The translations under genes and the position numbers were made by a program. From Melaminivora sp034675505 (GTDB lineage Bacteria > Pseudomonadota > Gammaproteobacteria > Burkholderiales > Burkholderiaceae_C), in the NCBI GenBank assembly GCA_034675505.1, contig JAUCDD010000006.1:47613-111612 (forward strand): a stretch of 64,000 nt of DNA, written 5' to 3'. Numbering within the stretch: the stretch's first letter is position 1; the number at the start of each line of letters is the position of its first letter. The notes below the pieces were generated by a model, which saw only the letters and a program-made list of their open reading frames with translations, was not told where the DNA came from and made no database searches. Positions 23,707 through 33,900 of the stretch are shown piece by piece.

Positions 23707-25137
23707 ATGCTCGCAGAACCCGCCCTGCTGGAAGAAGCAGAACAACGCCATGCGGCGCCGCGCCAGCGCGCGGCAACCCACGCGCCGGCCGCGCCCGGCC
23801 TGCGGCCGGCGCCGCTGCCGGTCTTGCGCGTGGGCCTGATCGGCGCGGGCACGGTGGCCGGCGGCGTGTGCCGGCTGCTGGCGCGCAACCAGGCGCTGAT
23901 CGGCGCGCGCGCGGGCCGCGCCATCGCCATCACTGCGATCGCCACGCGCAGCCCGGCGCGCGCCGCGCCACTGCTGGCCGCGCACCCCGGGGCGCGCCTG
24001 CTGCCCGACCCGCTGGCGCTGGCCCATGCGGGCGACGTGGACGTGGTGCTGGAGCTGGCTGGCGGTGTGCAGGTGCCGCTGCCCTGGCTGCTGGCCGCGC
24101 TGGAGCAGGGCAAGCACGTGGTCACCGCCAACAAGGCGCTGCTGGCGCGTCATGGGGCGCAGCTGGCCGCCGCTGCCGCGCGCCACGGCCGGGTGCTGGC
24201 CTACGAGGCAGCGGTGGCAGGCGGCGTGCCGGTCGTCAAGGCGCTGCGCGAGGCGCTGGTGGCCAACCGTATCGAGGCGCTCGCCGGCATCCTGAACGGC
24301 ACCAGCAACTTCATCCTGACGCGCATGGCCGCCACAGGCGCCAGCTATGGCGCCGCCCTGGCCGAGGCGCAGGCGCTGGGCTACGCCGAGGCCGACCCGC
24401 AGCTGGATGTCGGCGGCCAGGACGCCGCGTACAAGCTGGCGCTGCTGGCGGCCAATGCCTTCGACCTGCCGGTGCGCGACGACGCCGTGCACGTGGAGGG
24501 TATCGCCGGCCTGGAGCCGGGCGACCTTGCCGCTGCGGCGCACCTGGGCTGCGCCGTGCGGCTGCTGGCGCTGGCGCAGCGCGGCGTGCTGCCCACGGGC
24601 GGCGAGACGGTGCAGCTGCGCGTGCACCCGGCGCTGGTGCCCCTGTCGCACCCCCTGGCGCAGGTGCAGGGCGTGCACAACGCCCTGCTGGTCCATGCCG
24701 ACGCCGCAGGGCCGCTGCTGCTGAGCGGCGCGGGCGCCGGTGCCGAGCCCACGGCCAGCGCCGTCGTCGCCGACCTGGCAGACCTGGCGCGCAGCGCGGG
24801 CCACCCGGCTGCCGCCAGCGCGATCCCCACCTTTGGCGTGGCGCGCGGCGACGGGCCGGCCTGCACCGTGGCGCCCATGGCGCAGGTGCGCTGCCGGCAG
24901 CTGCTGCGCGTGGTGCCGGGCAAGGCGTTCTGCGAGGCCTCGGCCGTGCGCCTGCTGGCGCGCGCGGGCATCGCGGTCCGCCAGCGCGCCTGGGCTGCAG
25001 GCGCGGGCGGCGCGCCGGAGCTGCTGCTGCTCACGCAGGCTGCCAGCGACGCGGCGGCGCACCAGGCGGCGCAGCAGCTGCAGGCCTGCAGCAGGGCCAC
25101 GGTGCGGCGGCTGCGGATGTACGACGGGCAGGATTGA
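23707..25137 (+). CDS. Homoserine dehydrogenase
   Basis: A 476-residue enzyme reducing aspartate semialdehyde to homoserine, the common precursor of threonine, methionine and isoleucine. The Rossmann start GLIGAGTVAGGV is near residue 43. The family blocks VVTANKALLARHG, AYEAAVAGGVPVVKAL, GILNGTSNFILTRM and GYAEADPQLDVGGQDAAYKLALLA include the catalytic lysine region, and the C-terminus is ACT-like. The first 40 residues form an Ala/Arg-rich extension. AAAGGAG lies seven bases before the ATG. A leader peptide and terminator upstream imply control by amino acid supply. No thrB or thrC is adjacent, so this may be a solitary or second copy. Confidence 0.9.
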   Translation: MLAEPALLEEAEQRHAAPRQRAATHAPAAPGLRPAPLPVLRVGLIGAGTVAGGVCRLLARNQALIGARAGRAIAITAIATRSPARAAPLLAAHPGARLLPDPLALAHAGDVDVVLELAGGVQVPLPWLLAALEQGKHVVTANKALLARHGAQLAAAAARHGRVLAYEAAVAGGVPVVKALREALVANRIEALAGILNGTSNFILTRMAATGASYGAALAEAQALGYAEADPQLDVGGQDAAYKLALLAANAFDLPVRDDAVHVEGIAGLEPGDLAAAAHLGCAVRLLALAQRGVLPTGGETVQLRVHPALVPLSHPLAQVQGVHNALLVHADAAGPLLLSGAGAGAEPTASAVVADLADLARSAGHPAAASAIPTFGVARGDGPACTVAPMAQVRCRQLLRVVPGKAFCEASAVRLLARAGIAVRQRAWAAGAGGAPELLLLTQAASDAAAHQAAQQLQACSRATVRRLRMYDGQD

Positions 25138-25206
25138 CAGGAGCCGGCGGAGCCGGTCCGCTGCCGGGGGCAGCAAGCGCCCGCCGAGGGGCCCCCGGCG
25201 CCCGGT

Positions 25207-25482
25207 TCAACGCTTGAGGCGCTCGCGAGCGGCCTGCGAGGGCGGCCACGTGTCCGTGTCCACCAGCCCGCGCTCCAGGTCCCGGTAGCCCTGCTGCACC
25301 TGGGCGTCGGGCTCGCCCCCGGTCATGTCCTTGCTTTGGTCGCGCTCATGCGGCAGATGGGGCTCGGTGGGCGGGGCGCCGGGCTTGGCGGGCGCGTTCA
25401 GGTCGATGCCGCGCGGGTCGGCGGGCCGGCCGGGCGGGTCGCGGTCCTGGGGGGACGTGGGCACGGGGGGGGTTGCGGGCAT
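25207..25482 (-). CDS. Small hydrophilic protein of unknown function
   Basis: A 91-residue protein, MPATPPVPTSPQDRD to QAARERLKR, rich in Pro, Asp, Arg and Glu with no hydrophobic segment; it is likely disordered in the first 60 residues and helical at the end (VQQGYRDLERGLVDTDTW). The ATG at 25482 follows AAGAGA. I recognise this kind of small protein from Comamonadaceae genomes but know no function. It is convergent with the homoserine dehydrogenase gene and divergent from dinG. Confidence 0.65.
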   Translation of the reverse strand: MPATPPVPTSPQDRDPPGRPADPRGIDLNAPAKPGAPPTEPHLPHERDQSKDMTGGEPDAQVQQGYRDLERGLVDTDTWPPSQAARERLKR

Positions 25483-25636
25483 GGCGGATCTCTTGTCCTT
25501 GTTGCGGGGCGGCGGCTGGCGGGGCTGCGCGGGCGGCAGCGCGTCGGGGCATGCTAGGCTTTGCCGGCTCCCCGCGCGCGTAGGCCGCAGCCGGGTGACC
25601 CCATAGGCCACAGGCTTCGCGCACTGGTCTACCATC

Positions 25637-25652
25637 CTGGATGAAAGTACAG
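25637..25652 (+). promoter_or_regulatory. Candidate LexA (SOS) box upstream of dinG
   Basis: CTGGATGAAAGTACAG fits the LexA pattern CTG-N10-CAG with the strong right half TACAG; only the fourth base departs from CTGT-N8-ACAG. It lies about 60 bases before the dinG start codon. DinG is a damage-inducible gene in E. coli, which makes the placement meaningful. Confidence 0.6.
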
Positions 25653-25713
25653 TAGTTCGGGCATCCCCTCCACGACCTCCGTGCCTTCCACGTCCAGCCT
25701 GTTTTCTTCTTCC

Positions 25714-27882
25714 ATGTCCGCGCAGCAGTGGGCCGACGAGGCCCGGCAAAGCTTCGAGGCGGTGGTGCAGTCCACCGCCGGCTTTCGCGTGCGCGGCGGC
25801 CAGCGGCGCATGGCCGCCCAGGTGGCGCAGACCTTCGCCAGCGCCGAGCTGGGCAAGGCCGAGGACGACGAGCACGAGCCGCAGCGCGCCATCGCCGTCA
25901 TCCAGGCCGGCACGGGCGTGGGCAAGTCGCTGGCCTACAGCGCGCCCGCCGTGGCCCTGGCGCTGGCGCGCGGCACGCGCGTGCTGATCTCCACCGCCAC
26001 CGTGGCGCTGCAGGAGCAGCTGGTGCACAAGGACCTGCCGGCGCTGGCCGAGCACCTGCAGCAGCCGGTGCGCTTCGCCCTGGCCAAGGGGCGCGGGCGC
26101 TACGTGTGCAAGCTCAAGCTGGAGCGCCTGGCCGGCGGCGCCAGCGACGACGACGACGAGTGGAGCGGCGAGGGCGACCTGTTCGGCCCCGCCGAGCCGG
26201 CCCTGCCCGTCACGCGCCAGGCGGCGCAGGCGCGCGTGAAGTTCTACGCCAGCATGGCCGACGCACTGGCCTCGGGCGCCTGGGACGGCGACCGCGACAC
26301 GCTGGCCACGCCGCCTGAAGCGCAGGACTGGTCGCCCGTCGCCGCCGAGGCGCATTCCTGCACCGGCAAGCACTGCCCGCTGTTCTCGCGCTGCACCTAC
26401 TACGACCGGCGCAAGGAGCTGGTGGCGGCGCAGGTGATCGTGGCCAACCACGACCTGCTGCTGTCCTCCATAGGCGCGCGCCTGCTGCCCGAGCTGGACA
26501 ACTGCCTCCTGATCATCGACGAGGCGCACCACCTGCCGGGCACGGCGCTGGCGCAATTCGCCTGCGAGGCCGACCTGTCGCGCCTGGGCTGGATCGACAA
26601 GCTGGCCAGCCGGGCGCTGCGCATCGGCCAGCTGGTGGAGGTCGAGGAGATTGCCGACATCCCGAACCACGCGGCGCGCCTGCGCGCAGCGCTGCAGGAC
26701 GCGGCGCGGCTGGCCATGGACGTGTACGGCCCCGGCCTCAAGGCCGCGCCGCGCTACGGCAGCGGCGCCGGCCAGCCAACGCGCGCGCGCGTTCCCGGCG
26801 GCGCCTTGCCCGAGGCGCTGCTGGAGCCCTTCAGCCAGGCCGTGCAGCACGCCGAGGGCTTTGCGGCGGCGCTGCGCGCGATCTCCAAGGCCTTGCGCGC
26901 GGCCATGCGCGACCAGCCCGACGAGTCGCGCCGCCTGTCGCAGCTGTACGCCCAGGTCGGCGCGCTGGCGCCGCGCCTGGAGGGCGTGCACGCCTGCGCG
27001 CAGCTCATGCTGCAGGACGCGCCCGAAGGCGCCGTGCCGGCCGCCAAGTGGTTCACGCTGGCCGTCGATGGCGACTACGCCGCCATCCGCGCGCACGCCT
27101 CGCCGGTGCTGCCGGGCCAGGCGCTGCGCCAGCACCTGTGGTCCAGCGTGCGCGGGGCGGTGCTGACCTCGGCCACGCTGACCAGCTGCGGGCAGTTTGA
27201 TTTCTTCCTGCGCGAATCGGGCCTGGCCGGCGACGACGCCGTGCAGACCCTGGCCGTGGACAGCCCCTTCGACTACGCCCTGCAGGGCACGCTGGTGGCG
27301 CGCGAGACGCGCGCCGAGCCGCGCGACGTGCAAAGCTTCACCGCCGAGATGGTCGAGGCCCTGCTGACCGACCTGGGCGCGGTCGAGGCCGGGGCGCTGG
27401 TGCTGTTCACCTCGCGCGAGCAGATGCGCCGCGCCGAAGGCGAGCTGCCCACCGTGCTGCGCAGCCGCGTGCTGGTGCAGGGCCAGCTGCCCCGGCGCGA
27501 GCTGCTGGCGCGCCACCGCGAGCGGGTGGCGGCCGGCCAGCCGTCCATCATCTTCGGCATGCAGTCCTTCGGCGAGGGGCTGGACCTGCCGGGCCGGCTG
27601 TGCGAGTCGCTGTTCATCACCAAGCTGCCCTTTGCCCCGCCCGACGACCCCGTGGGCGAGGCGCGCGCCGAATGGCTGCGCGCCGCCGGGCGCGACCCGT
27701 TTTCCGAGCTGGTGGTGCCAGCCACCGCCATCCGCCTGGCGCAGTGGGTGGGCCGGGCGATCCGCACCGAGGACGACCGCGCGCACGTCTATTGCTACGA
27801 CAAGCGCCTGGTGCGCACCGGCTACGGCCAGCGCCTGCTGGCCGGCCTGCCGCCGTTCACGCTGCAGCGCAGCAGCGCCTGA
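25714..27882 (+). CDS. dinG: ATP-dependent DNA helicase DinG
   Basis: A 722-residue 5'-3' iron-sulfur helicase, close to the 716 residues of E. coli DinG. Walker A AGTGVGKSLAY is near residue 68, followed by TATVALQEQL. Four cysteines (YVCKLK, SCTGKHCPLFSRC) form the 4Fe-4S site. The DEAH box is IIDEAHHLPG. Motifs V and VI are GMQSFGEGLDLPGRL and QWVGRAIRTEDDRA. The enzyme resolves R-loops and other structures at replication forks. An ATG at 25714 gives the family start; an in-frame GTG at 25681 adds eleven residues. A candidate LexA box precedes it. Confidence 0.94.
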   Translation: MSAQQWADEARQSFEAVVQSTAGFRVRGGQRRMAAQVAQTFASAELGKAEDDEHEPQRAIAVIQAGTGVGKSLAYSAPAVALALARGTRVLISTATVALQEQLVHKDLPALAEHLQQPVRFALAKGRGRYVCKLKLERLAGGASDDDDEWSGEGDLFGPAEPALPVTRQAAQARVKFYASMADALASGAWDGDRDTLATPPEAQDWSPVAAEAHSCTGKHCPLFSRCTYYDRRKELVAAQVIVANHDLLLSSIGARLLPELDNCLLIIDEAHHLPGTALAQFACEADLSRLGWIDKLASRALRIGQLVEVEEIADIPNHAARLRAALQDAARLAMDVYGPGLKAAPRYGSGAGQPTRARVPGGALPEALLEPFSQAVQHAEGFAAALRAISKALRAAMRDQPDESRRLSQLYAQVGALAPRLEGVHACAQLMLQDAPEGAVPAAKWFTLAVDGDYAAIRAHASPVLPGQALRQHLWSSVRGAVLTSATLTSCGQFDFFLRESGLAGDDAVQTLAVDSPFDYALQGTLVARETRAEPRDVQSFTAEMVEALLTDLGAVEAGALVLFTSREQMRRAEGELPTVLRSRVLVQGQLPRRELLARHRERVAAGQPSIIFGMQSFGEGLDLPGRLCESLFITKLPFAPPDDPVGEARAEWLRAAGRDPFSELVVPATAIRLAQWVGRAIRTEDDRAHVYCYDKRLVRTGYGQRLLAGLPPFTLQRSSA

Positions 27883-28000
27883 GCCGGCGCGCGCGCGTCG
27901 GACAGCCCCGACAGCCGCGCTGGCCCGGCGCCGACCCGCCGCGCCTGCGGCGCCTCTTAAAGTGGCCGTTCACGCTTTTCCAAGCCCAGGACACCCCTTC

Positions 28001-28504
28001 ATGGCCACCACCACCGAATCCGACCGCAAGGCGCTGTTCGAGCGCATCCAGGACATCCGCTTCGGCATGCTGACGCACCGCGAGGCCGACGGCAGGCTGC
28101 ATTCGCACCCGCTGACCACGCTCAACCAGGAACTGGACGCGCAGGCGCAGCTGTACTTCTTCATTCCGCGCTCCAGCGAGCTGCACCAGCGCCTGGCCGC
28201 CGACGGCCAGGTCAACCTGAGCTATGCCGACCCCCGGGAGGACTGCTATGTCTCCATCGCCGGCACGGCCGCATTCATCGAGGACGCGGCGCGCAAGGAA
28301 GCGCTGTGGACGCCCATGGCCAAGGCCTGGTTCCCGGACGGGCCGGGCGACCCGGAGCTGGTGCTGCTGGCCGTGCAGGTGCAGCACGCCGAGTACTGGG
28401 ACGTCAAGGAAAGCCGGCTCACCCAGCTCTACAAGATGGCCACCGCCGCCATGACCGGCGAGCGCCCCAAGGCCCTGGGCGAGCACCGCGAGGTCCACCT
28501 CTGA
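28001..28504 (+). CDS. Pyridoxamine 5'-phosphate oxidase-like general stress protein
   Basis: A 167-residue split-barrel flavin-binding protein of the general stress protein 26 type: ERIQDIRFGMLTH, HSHPLTTLNQELD, LYFFIPRSSELHQRL, NLSYADPREDCYVSIAG and EYWDVKESRL. Family members bind FMN or F420; their physiological substrates are unknown. It lies about 120 bases after dinG, with a small acidic protein gene 50 bases downstream, so the two stress-type genes may form one transcript. Confidence 0.85.
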   Translation: MATTTESDRKALFERIQDIRFGMLTHREADGRLHSHPLTTLNQELDAQAQLYFFIPRSSELHQRLAADGQVNLSYADPREDCYVSIAGTAAFIEDAARKEALWTPMAKAWFPDGPGDPELVLLAVQVQHAEYWDVKESRLTQLYKMATAAMTGERPKALGEHREVHL

Positions 28505-28554
28505 GCCGCCCCGGCGCCCCTGTTTGTTTCACTGCCACCCAAGGAGAACCACCC

Positions 28555-28743
28555 ATGCACCCGCAAGACCAGAACACTGAAAAAGACGTCTCCCCCGAGA
28601 CCGGCAAGCCCCAGCCCGATGGGCGCAACGACGAAGTGCAAAGCAACGCCAAGGAGTCCGCCCAGCGCCGCGACCGCGAGAACAACGTGGGCAGCGACAA
28701 CGAGCCCATGGAGCGGCGCGGCACCAACATGGACAAGTTTTGA
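28555..28743 (+). CDS. Small, highly charged protein of unknown function
   Basis: A 62-residue protein, MHPQDQNTEKDVSPETG to RGTNMDKF, made almost entirely of polar and charged residues, so probably disordered in solution. AAGGAG lies nine bases before the ATG, a strong sign that it is translated. It follows the stress-type flavoprotein gene. Its composition recalls hydrophilin or stress-associated small proteins, but no family could be assigned. Confidence 0.65.
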   Translation: MHPQDQNTEKDVSPETGKPQPDGRNDEVQSNAKESAQRRDRENNVGSDNEPMERRGTNMDKF

Positions 28744-28848
28744 CCCCATGAACGGCTGAGAGCCCGCCGGCCGGATACAGGCGCCGCCGCACGGCGCGCC
28801 GGCCCGGCCGCGCAGCGGCCCGCTGCGCATTTGCTACCCTCGGGCCGC

Positions 28849-29352
28849 ATGTGGTGCCACTGCCGCCCCCCTTTCTTCGCCACCGCCGCCTGGGCGCTGG
28901 CGGCCGCGCTGCTGTCGGGCTGCGCGGCGCCGCCGGGCGCCGGCCCGCGCGCGCCTGCGCCGGCCTACGCGCGGCTCTCGCCCGAGCAGTCCAGCGACAT
29001 CGCCATCCATGCGCTGGGCCTGGTCGGCACGCCCTACCGCTATGGCGGCAATACGCCCGAGGGCGGCTTTGACTGCAGCGGGCTGATCGGATACGTCTAC
29101 CGCCAGCGCGCGGGCGTGGCGCCGCCGCGCACCGTGGCGCAGCTGAGCGGCTTTGGCGAGGCCGTCGACGCAGCCGAGCTGCGCACCGGCGACCTGGTGG
29201 TGTTCGGGCGCGGCGCCAGCGCCACCCATGCGGGCATCTACGTCGGCCAGGGGCGCTTCGTGCATGCGCCCTCCAGCGGCGGCACGGTGCGCCTGGATGA
29301 GCTGCAATCGCGCCACTGGGCCGCACAGAACGCGCGTTTCCGGCGGCCCTGA
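28849..29352 (+). CDS. NlpC/P60 family lipoprotein, peptidoglycan endopeptidase
   Basis: A 167-residue lipoprotein. The signal sequence ends in the lipobox LLSGCAAP, so the mature protein is acylated at that cysteine and membrane-anchored. The NlpC/P60 cysteine peptidase domain follows: GTPYRYGGNTPEGGFDCSGLIGYVY holds the catalytic cysteine, and THAGIYVGQGRFVHAPS the histidine. Such enzymes cut peptide stems in the cell wall. The ATG at 28849 is the second in-frame start and gives the shorter n-region typical of signal peptides. aroG-type DAHP synthase follows 48 bases later. Confidence 0.88.
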   Translation: MWCHCRPPFFATAAWALAAALLSGCAAPPGAGPRAPAPAYARLSPEQSSDIAIHALGLVGTPYRYGGNTPEGGFDCSGLIGYVYRQRAGVAPPRTVAQLSGFGEAVDAAELRTGDLVVFGRGASATHAGIYVGQGRFVHAPSSGGTVRLDELQSRHWAAQNARFRRP

Positions 29353-29400
29353 GGCACTGGCGCTTCTGCCTCCCACTCCTACCCCCAACCCCCGACTCCC

Positions 29401-30507
29401 ATGCCCCACACGCCCCCCGATACCCACGCCACGCTGGACACCACGCGCATCGACGACGTGCGCATCAAGGCCGTGCGCCCGCTCATCACGCCGGCGCTGC
29501 TGCAGGAATGGCTGCCCGCGCCGCAGGCCGCGCAGGCGCTGGTCGAGTCCAGCCGCGCGGCCATCGCGCGCGTGCTGGCGGGGCAGGACGAGCGCCTGGT
29601 GGTGGTCGTCGGGCCCTGCTCCATCCACGACCATGGCGAGGCCCTGGAATACGCCCGCCGCCTGCGCGCCGAGGCCGGCGCCCTGGCCGACGCGCTGCTC
29701 ATCGTCATGCGCGTGTACTTCGAGAAGCCCCGCACCACCGTGGGCTGGAAGGGCTACATCAACGACCCGCACCTGGATGGCAGCTTCGCCATCAACGAAG
29801 GCCTGGAGCGCGCCCGCGCGCTGCTCCTGGACGTGCTGGCGCTGGGGCTGCCGGTGGGCACCGAGTTCCTGGACCTGCTCAGCCCGCAGTTCATCAGCGA
29901 CCTGGTCAGCTGGGGCGCCATCGGCGCACGCACCACCGAGAGCCAGAGCCACCGCCAGCTGGCCAGCGGCCTCTCCTGCCCGGTGGGCTTCAAGAACGGC
30001 ACCGACGGCGGCGTGCGCGTGGCCGCCGACGCCATCCTGGCCGCGCAGGCGCCGCACGCCTTCATGGGCATGACCAAGATGGGCCAGGCGGCCATCTTCG
30101 AGACGCGCGGCAACCAGCACTGCCACGCCATCCTGCGCGGCGGCCGCCAGCCCAACTACCGCGCCGCCGACGTGCAGGCGGCGTGCGAGCTGCTGGCCAT
30201 GAGCGGGCTGCGCGAGCAGGTGATGGTCGATCTGTCGCACGCCAACAGCAGCAAGCAGCACGCGCGCCAGATCGAGGTCGGCCAGGACGTGGCGGCGCAG
30301 ATCGCCGCCGGCGACGCGCGCATCACCGGCGTGATGATCGAAAGCCACCTGCAGGAGGGGCGCCAGGACATCGTGGCCGGCCAGCCGCTCAGGCCCGGGG
30401 TGTCGGTGACGGACGCCTGCATCAGCTTTGACCAGACGCAGCCGCTGCTGCAGGCGCTGGCCGCCGCCGTGCGCACGCGCCGCGCGGCAGCGGCCGGCCG
30501 CCGTTGA
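29401..30507 (+). CDS. aroG: 3-deoxy-7-phosphoheptulonate (DAHP) synthase, class I
   Basis: A 368-residue enzyme condensing phosphoenolpyruvate and erythrose 4-phosphate, the first step of aromatic amino acid synthesis. Conserved blocks are VVVVGPCSIHD, VMRVYFEKPRTTVGWKGYINDP, IGARTTESQSHRQ, LSCPVGFKNGTDG, FETRGNQHCHAILRGG and VMVDLSHANSSK, containing the metal-binding cysteine, histidine and glutamate residues. It is of the AroF/G/H type, normally feedback-inhibited by one aromatic amino acid; which one cannot be told. No other aro genes are adjacent. Confidence 0.93.
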   Translation: MPHTPPDTHATLDTTRIDDVRIKAVRPLITPALLQEWLPAPQAAQALVESSRAAIARVLAGQDERLVVVVGPCSIHDHGEALEYARRLRAEAGALADALLIVMRVYFEKPRTTVGWKGYINDPHLDGSFAINEGLERARALLLDVLALGLPVGTEFLDLLSPQFISDLVSWGAIGARTTESQSHRQLASGLSCPVGFKNGTDGGVRVAADAILAAQAPHAFMGMTKMGQAAIFETRGNQHCHAILRGGRQPNYRAADVQAACELLAMSGLREQVMVDLSHANSSKQHARQIEVGQDVAAQIAAGDARITGVMIESHLQEGRQDIVAGQPLRPGVSVTDACISFDQTQPLLQALAAAVRTRRAAAAGRR

Positions 30508-30975
30508 TGCTACTTTTTAAATAGCAACAAGCCATTGCCGGACGCCGGCAAGCGGGCGATTCGGCCCAAAAACGGGCGCCAGCGCGCGCAGCGGGGCCAA
30601 AAGCCCCGCCGCGCCCACCCGGCTGCCGCGCCCGGGCGCGCGGTTGCCGGCCGTTGTCAGCCGCTGTCGGCCAATTGCATCCATTTGCGTTCATTTGCGT
30701 CCACAGGTGTTGCCCGTCACAGCGCCGCGCCGTGCGGGCCGGCCCCGGCCGCCGGTCCGGTGTAGGATGGCCCTTTCGCCTGGCACCGGCCCTCACCAGG
30801 GCCCGCAGTTCCAGGCGGCCAGTGCCCACGTCATGCCGCCCCGCACCCTCCCCGCTCCCCACCGCCTGCCCCGGCGCTTCGCTGCCGGGCTGCCGGGCCC
30901 CGGCCTGCAACCGCCATGGCACGGGCAGCCCGGCCGGCCGCACCACCACGGAGCAGCCGGCGCCGGGTCGTGCGC
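30508..30975. other. Intergenic spacer with a dispersed-repeat copy and no gene
   Basis: The first 70 bases (about 30508-30575) carry GATGCTACTTTTTAAATAGC and GGACGCCGGCAAGCGGGCG, a copy of the dispersed intergenic repeat. The short direct repeat CATTTGCGT occurs twice at about 30681-30700. The remainder is GC-rich with no convincing frame and should contain the promoter of the GGDEF/EAL gene. Confidence 0.4.
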
Positions 30976-33900
30976 ATGACCGGCGCCGGTGCCCGCGAGC
31001 GCGCCAGGCAGCAGGCGCTGCAGGAGGCGCGGGCGCACGCCCTGCTGCTGCAGGTGCAGCAACTGATCACCGACCGCGACCAGCCCCTGGACGCCGCGCT
31101 GCGCCAGGCCGCGCAGGTGGCGCTGGAGCTCACCGGCGCCCAGGCCGTGCAGATCGAGGTGGAGCAGCAGGGCGGCGCCGCCCCCCTGCAGGTGCTGGCG
31201 GCGCCGCCCGGGCACGCCGCGTCGCCGCCCTCCTGCCTCACGGCGCCGCTGCAGGCCGACGGCGCGCCGCTGGGCACGCTGCGGCTGTGGATGGCGCCCG
31301 GCCAGCCCCTGCCCGAGGAGCACGTGGAGCACGTACACCTGCTCGCTGGCTCGCTGGCCGCCATGGTCCAGCTGCGCGAGGTGGACGCGCGCCTGCGCGC
31401 CTCCGAGCAGCAATACCGCGCCCTGTTTGCCGAGCACGCACAGCCGATGTGGGTGTGCGAGCAGGGCAGCCTGCGGCTGCTGGCGGTGAACCACGCCATG
31501 GCCCGGCAGTACGGCTGGCGCGAGGACGAGCTGCTGGCGCTGGACATGCGCGCGCTGTGGCCCGCCGCGCAGCAGGGCGACGTGGAAGCAGCCGTGGCCC
31601 AGGCCGGGCGCGCGCGCGCGCCGGTGCGCTGGCCGCAGGTGCGCAAGGGCGGCGCGCCCATGGACATGGAGGCCGTGCTGGGCCCCACGGTGTTCGAAGG
31701 CCGGGCGGCCTGGCAGGTGCTGGCCAGCGATGTGAGCGAGCGCAGCCGCATGGAGGCGGAGCTGCAGCGCGTCAACCGCGCCCGGCGCATGCTCAGCGCC
31801 TGCAGCCAGGTGCTGATGCGGGCCAGGTCCGAGGAGGAATTCCTGGACGCCATCTGCCACATGACGGTGCACATCGGGGGCTACGCGCTGGCCTGGATCG
31901 GCATGGTGCGCAACGACGAGGGCAAGACCATCCGCATCGCGGCGCACGCCGGCCGCCACGCCCAGCACCTGGCGCAGGTGCAGCTGACCTGGTCGCACTC
32001 GCGCAAGGAGGGCCAGGGCCCCGCGGGCAAGGCCGCGCGCAGCGGCCAGACCGTGATCGTGCGCGACCTGGGCAGCGGCGACGGCTACCACCCGCGCGCC
32101 GCCGAGCTGGCGCGGCTGGGCTTTCACGCCGTGGTCTGCCTGCCGCTCAAGCATGCCGACCACACCTTCGCGCTGCTGTACCTGTATGCGCCGCAGGTGC
32201 TCCAGGTCGGCACCGAGGAGACGCAGCTGCTGCAGGCCCTGGCCGTGGACGTGGCCTACGGCATCCAGAGCCTGCGCGCGCGCAGCGAGCAGCAGCGCCT
32301 GCAATCGGCGCTGCTGAAGGTGGCTTCGGCGGTGTCGGCCGGCACCGGCATGCAGTTCTTCGACCAGCTGGCCGACAACATGGCGCAGGCGCTGGGCGCG
32401 CAGGTGGCGTGCGTGGCGCGCCTGGTGGAAATGCCCCCGGGGCAGGCGCAGCGGGTGCGCACGCTGTCCTACGTGAGCCATGGCCAGGTGCAGCCCAACG
32501 GCGAGCACCTGCTGGCGGACACGCCCAGCCAGCACCTGCTGGTGCACCGCCAGTTCGTGGTGGCCGACCGCGCCTGCGAGCTCTACCCGCGCGCGCCCCT
32601 GCTGAAGCTGGCCCAGGCGCGCAGCTACGTCGGCCAGCAGCTGGCGGGCAGCGACGGGCAGCTGCTGGGCGTTTTGTTCGTGGCGTTCTCGCAGGCGCTG
32701 GAGCACTCGCAGTTCATCGTCAACATGCTGCAGATCTTCGCCGCCCGGGCCAGCGCCGAGCTGCAGCGCCAGCAGGCCGACGCGCGCATACGGCGCCAGG
32801 CGTCGCTGCTGGACGAGGCGCGCGACGCCATCGTGGTGCGCGACATGCACCAGCGCGTCACCTACTGGAACCAGGGCGCCGAGCGCCTGTACGGCTGGAG
32901 CGGCGCCGAGGCGCTGGGGCGCAGCGTGGCCGACCTCATGTACCGCGACCCCGCCGCCCTGGAGGCCGCCACCGCCGCGCTGCTGCGCGATGGCGGCTGG
33001 AGCGGCGAAATCACCCAGCACCACCGCGACGGCCGGGCGCTGGAGGTCGAGGGGCGCTGGACGCTGGTGCGCGACGACCGCGGCCAGCCCGATTCGGTGC
33101 TGGCCATCAACTCCGACATCGGCGAGCGCAAGGCCAGCGAGCGCGAGATCCAGCGGCTGGCGTTCTTCGACCCGCTCACCGGCCTGCCCAACCGGCTGCA
33201 GCTGCTGGAGCACATGGGCGCTGCGCTGGCGGCGGCGGCCGACGGCGGCACCGGCGGCGCGCTGCTGTTCATCGACCTGGACAACTTCAAGACCCTCAAC
33301 GACACCCTGGGCCACGACAAGGGCGACCAGCTGCTGCAGATCGTCGGCCAGCGCCTGCTGGGCTGCGTGCACGGCAGCAGCCGCGTGGCGCGCCTGGGCG
33401 GCGACGAGTTCGTGGTGCTGGTGCAGGGCCTGGCCGGCGAGCCGCCGGCGCGCGAGCAGGCCGCGCGCCAGGTGGGCGAGAAGGTGCTGGCGGTACTGGG
33501 CGCGCCCTACGCGCTGACGGGCGGCTACCAGGTGCGCAGCACGCCCAGCGTGGGCATCGCGCTGTACGGCAGCGCCAGCCCGACCAGCGTCGGCGAAGTC
33601 CTCAAGCAAGCCGACATGGCCATGTACGAGGCCAAGATGGCCGGGCGCAACACGCTGCGCTTCTTCGACCCCGCCATGCAGCGCGCGGTGGCCGAGCGCG
33701 CGCAGCTGGAGGCCCAGCTGCGCGAGGCCCTGGCGCACGGCGAGTTCCTGCTGATGTACCAGCCGGTGGTCGATGACACCGGCGCCATCCTGGGCGTGGA
33801 GGCGCTGGCGCGCTGGGCGCATCCGCAGCGCGGCGTGGTCTCGCCGGCGGTGTTCATCGCGCTGGCCGAGGAGACCGGCCTGATCCTGCCGCTGGGCCGC

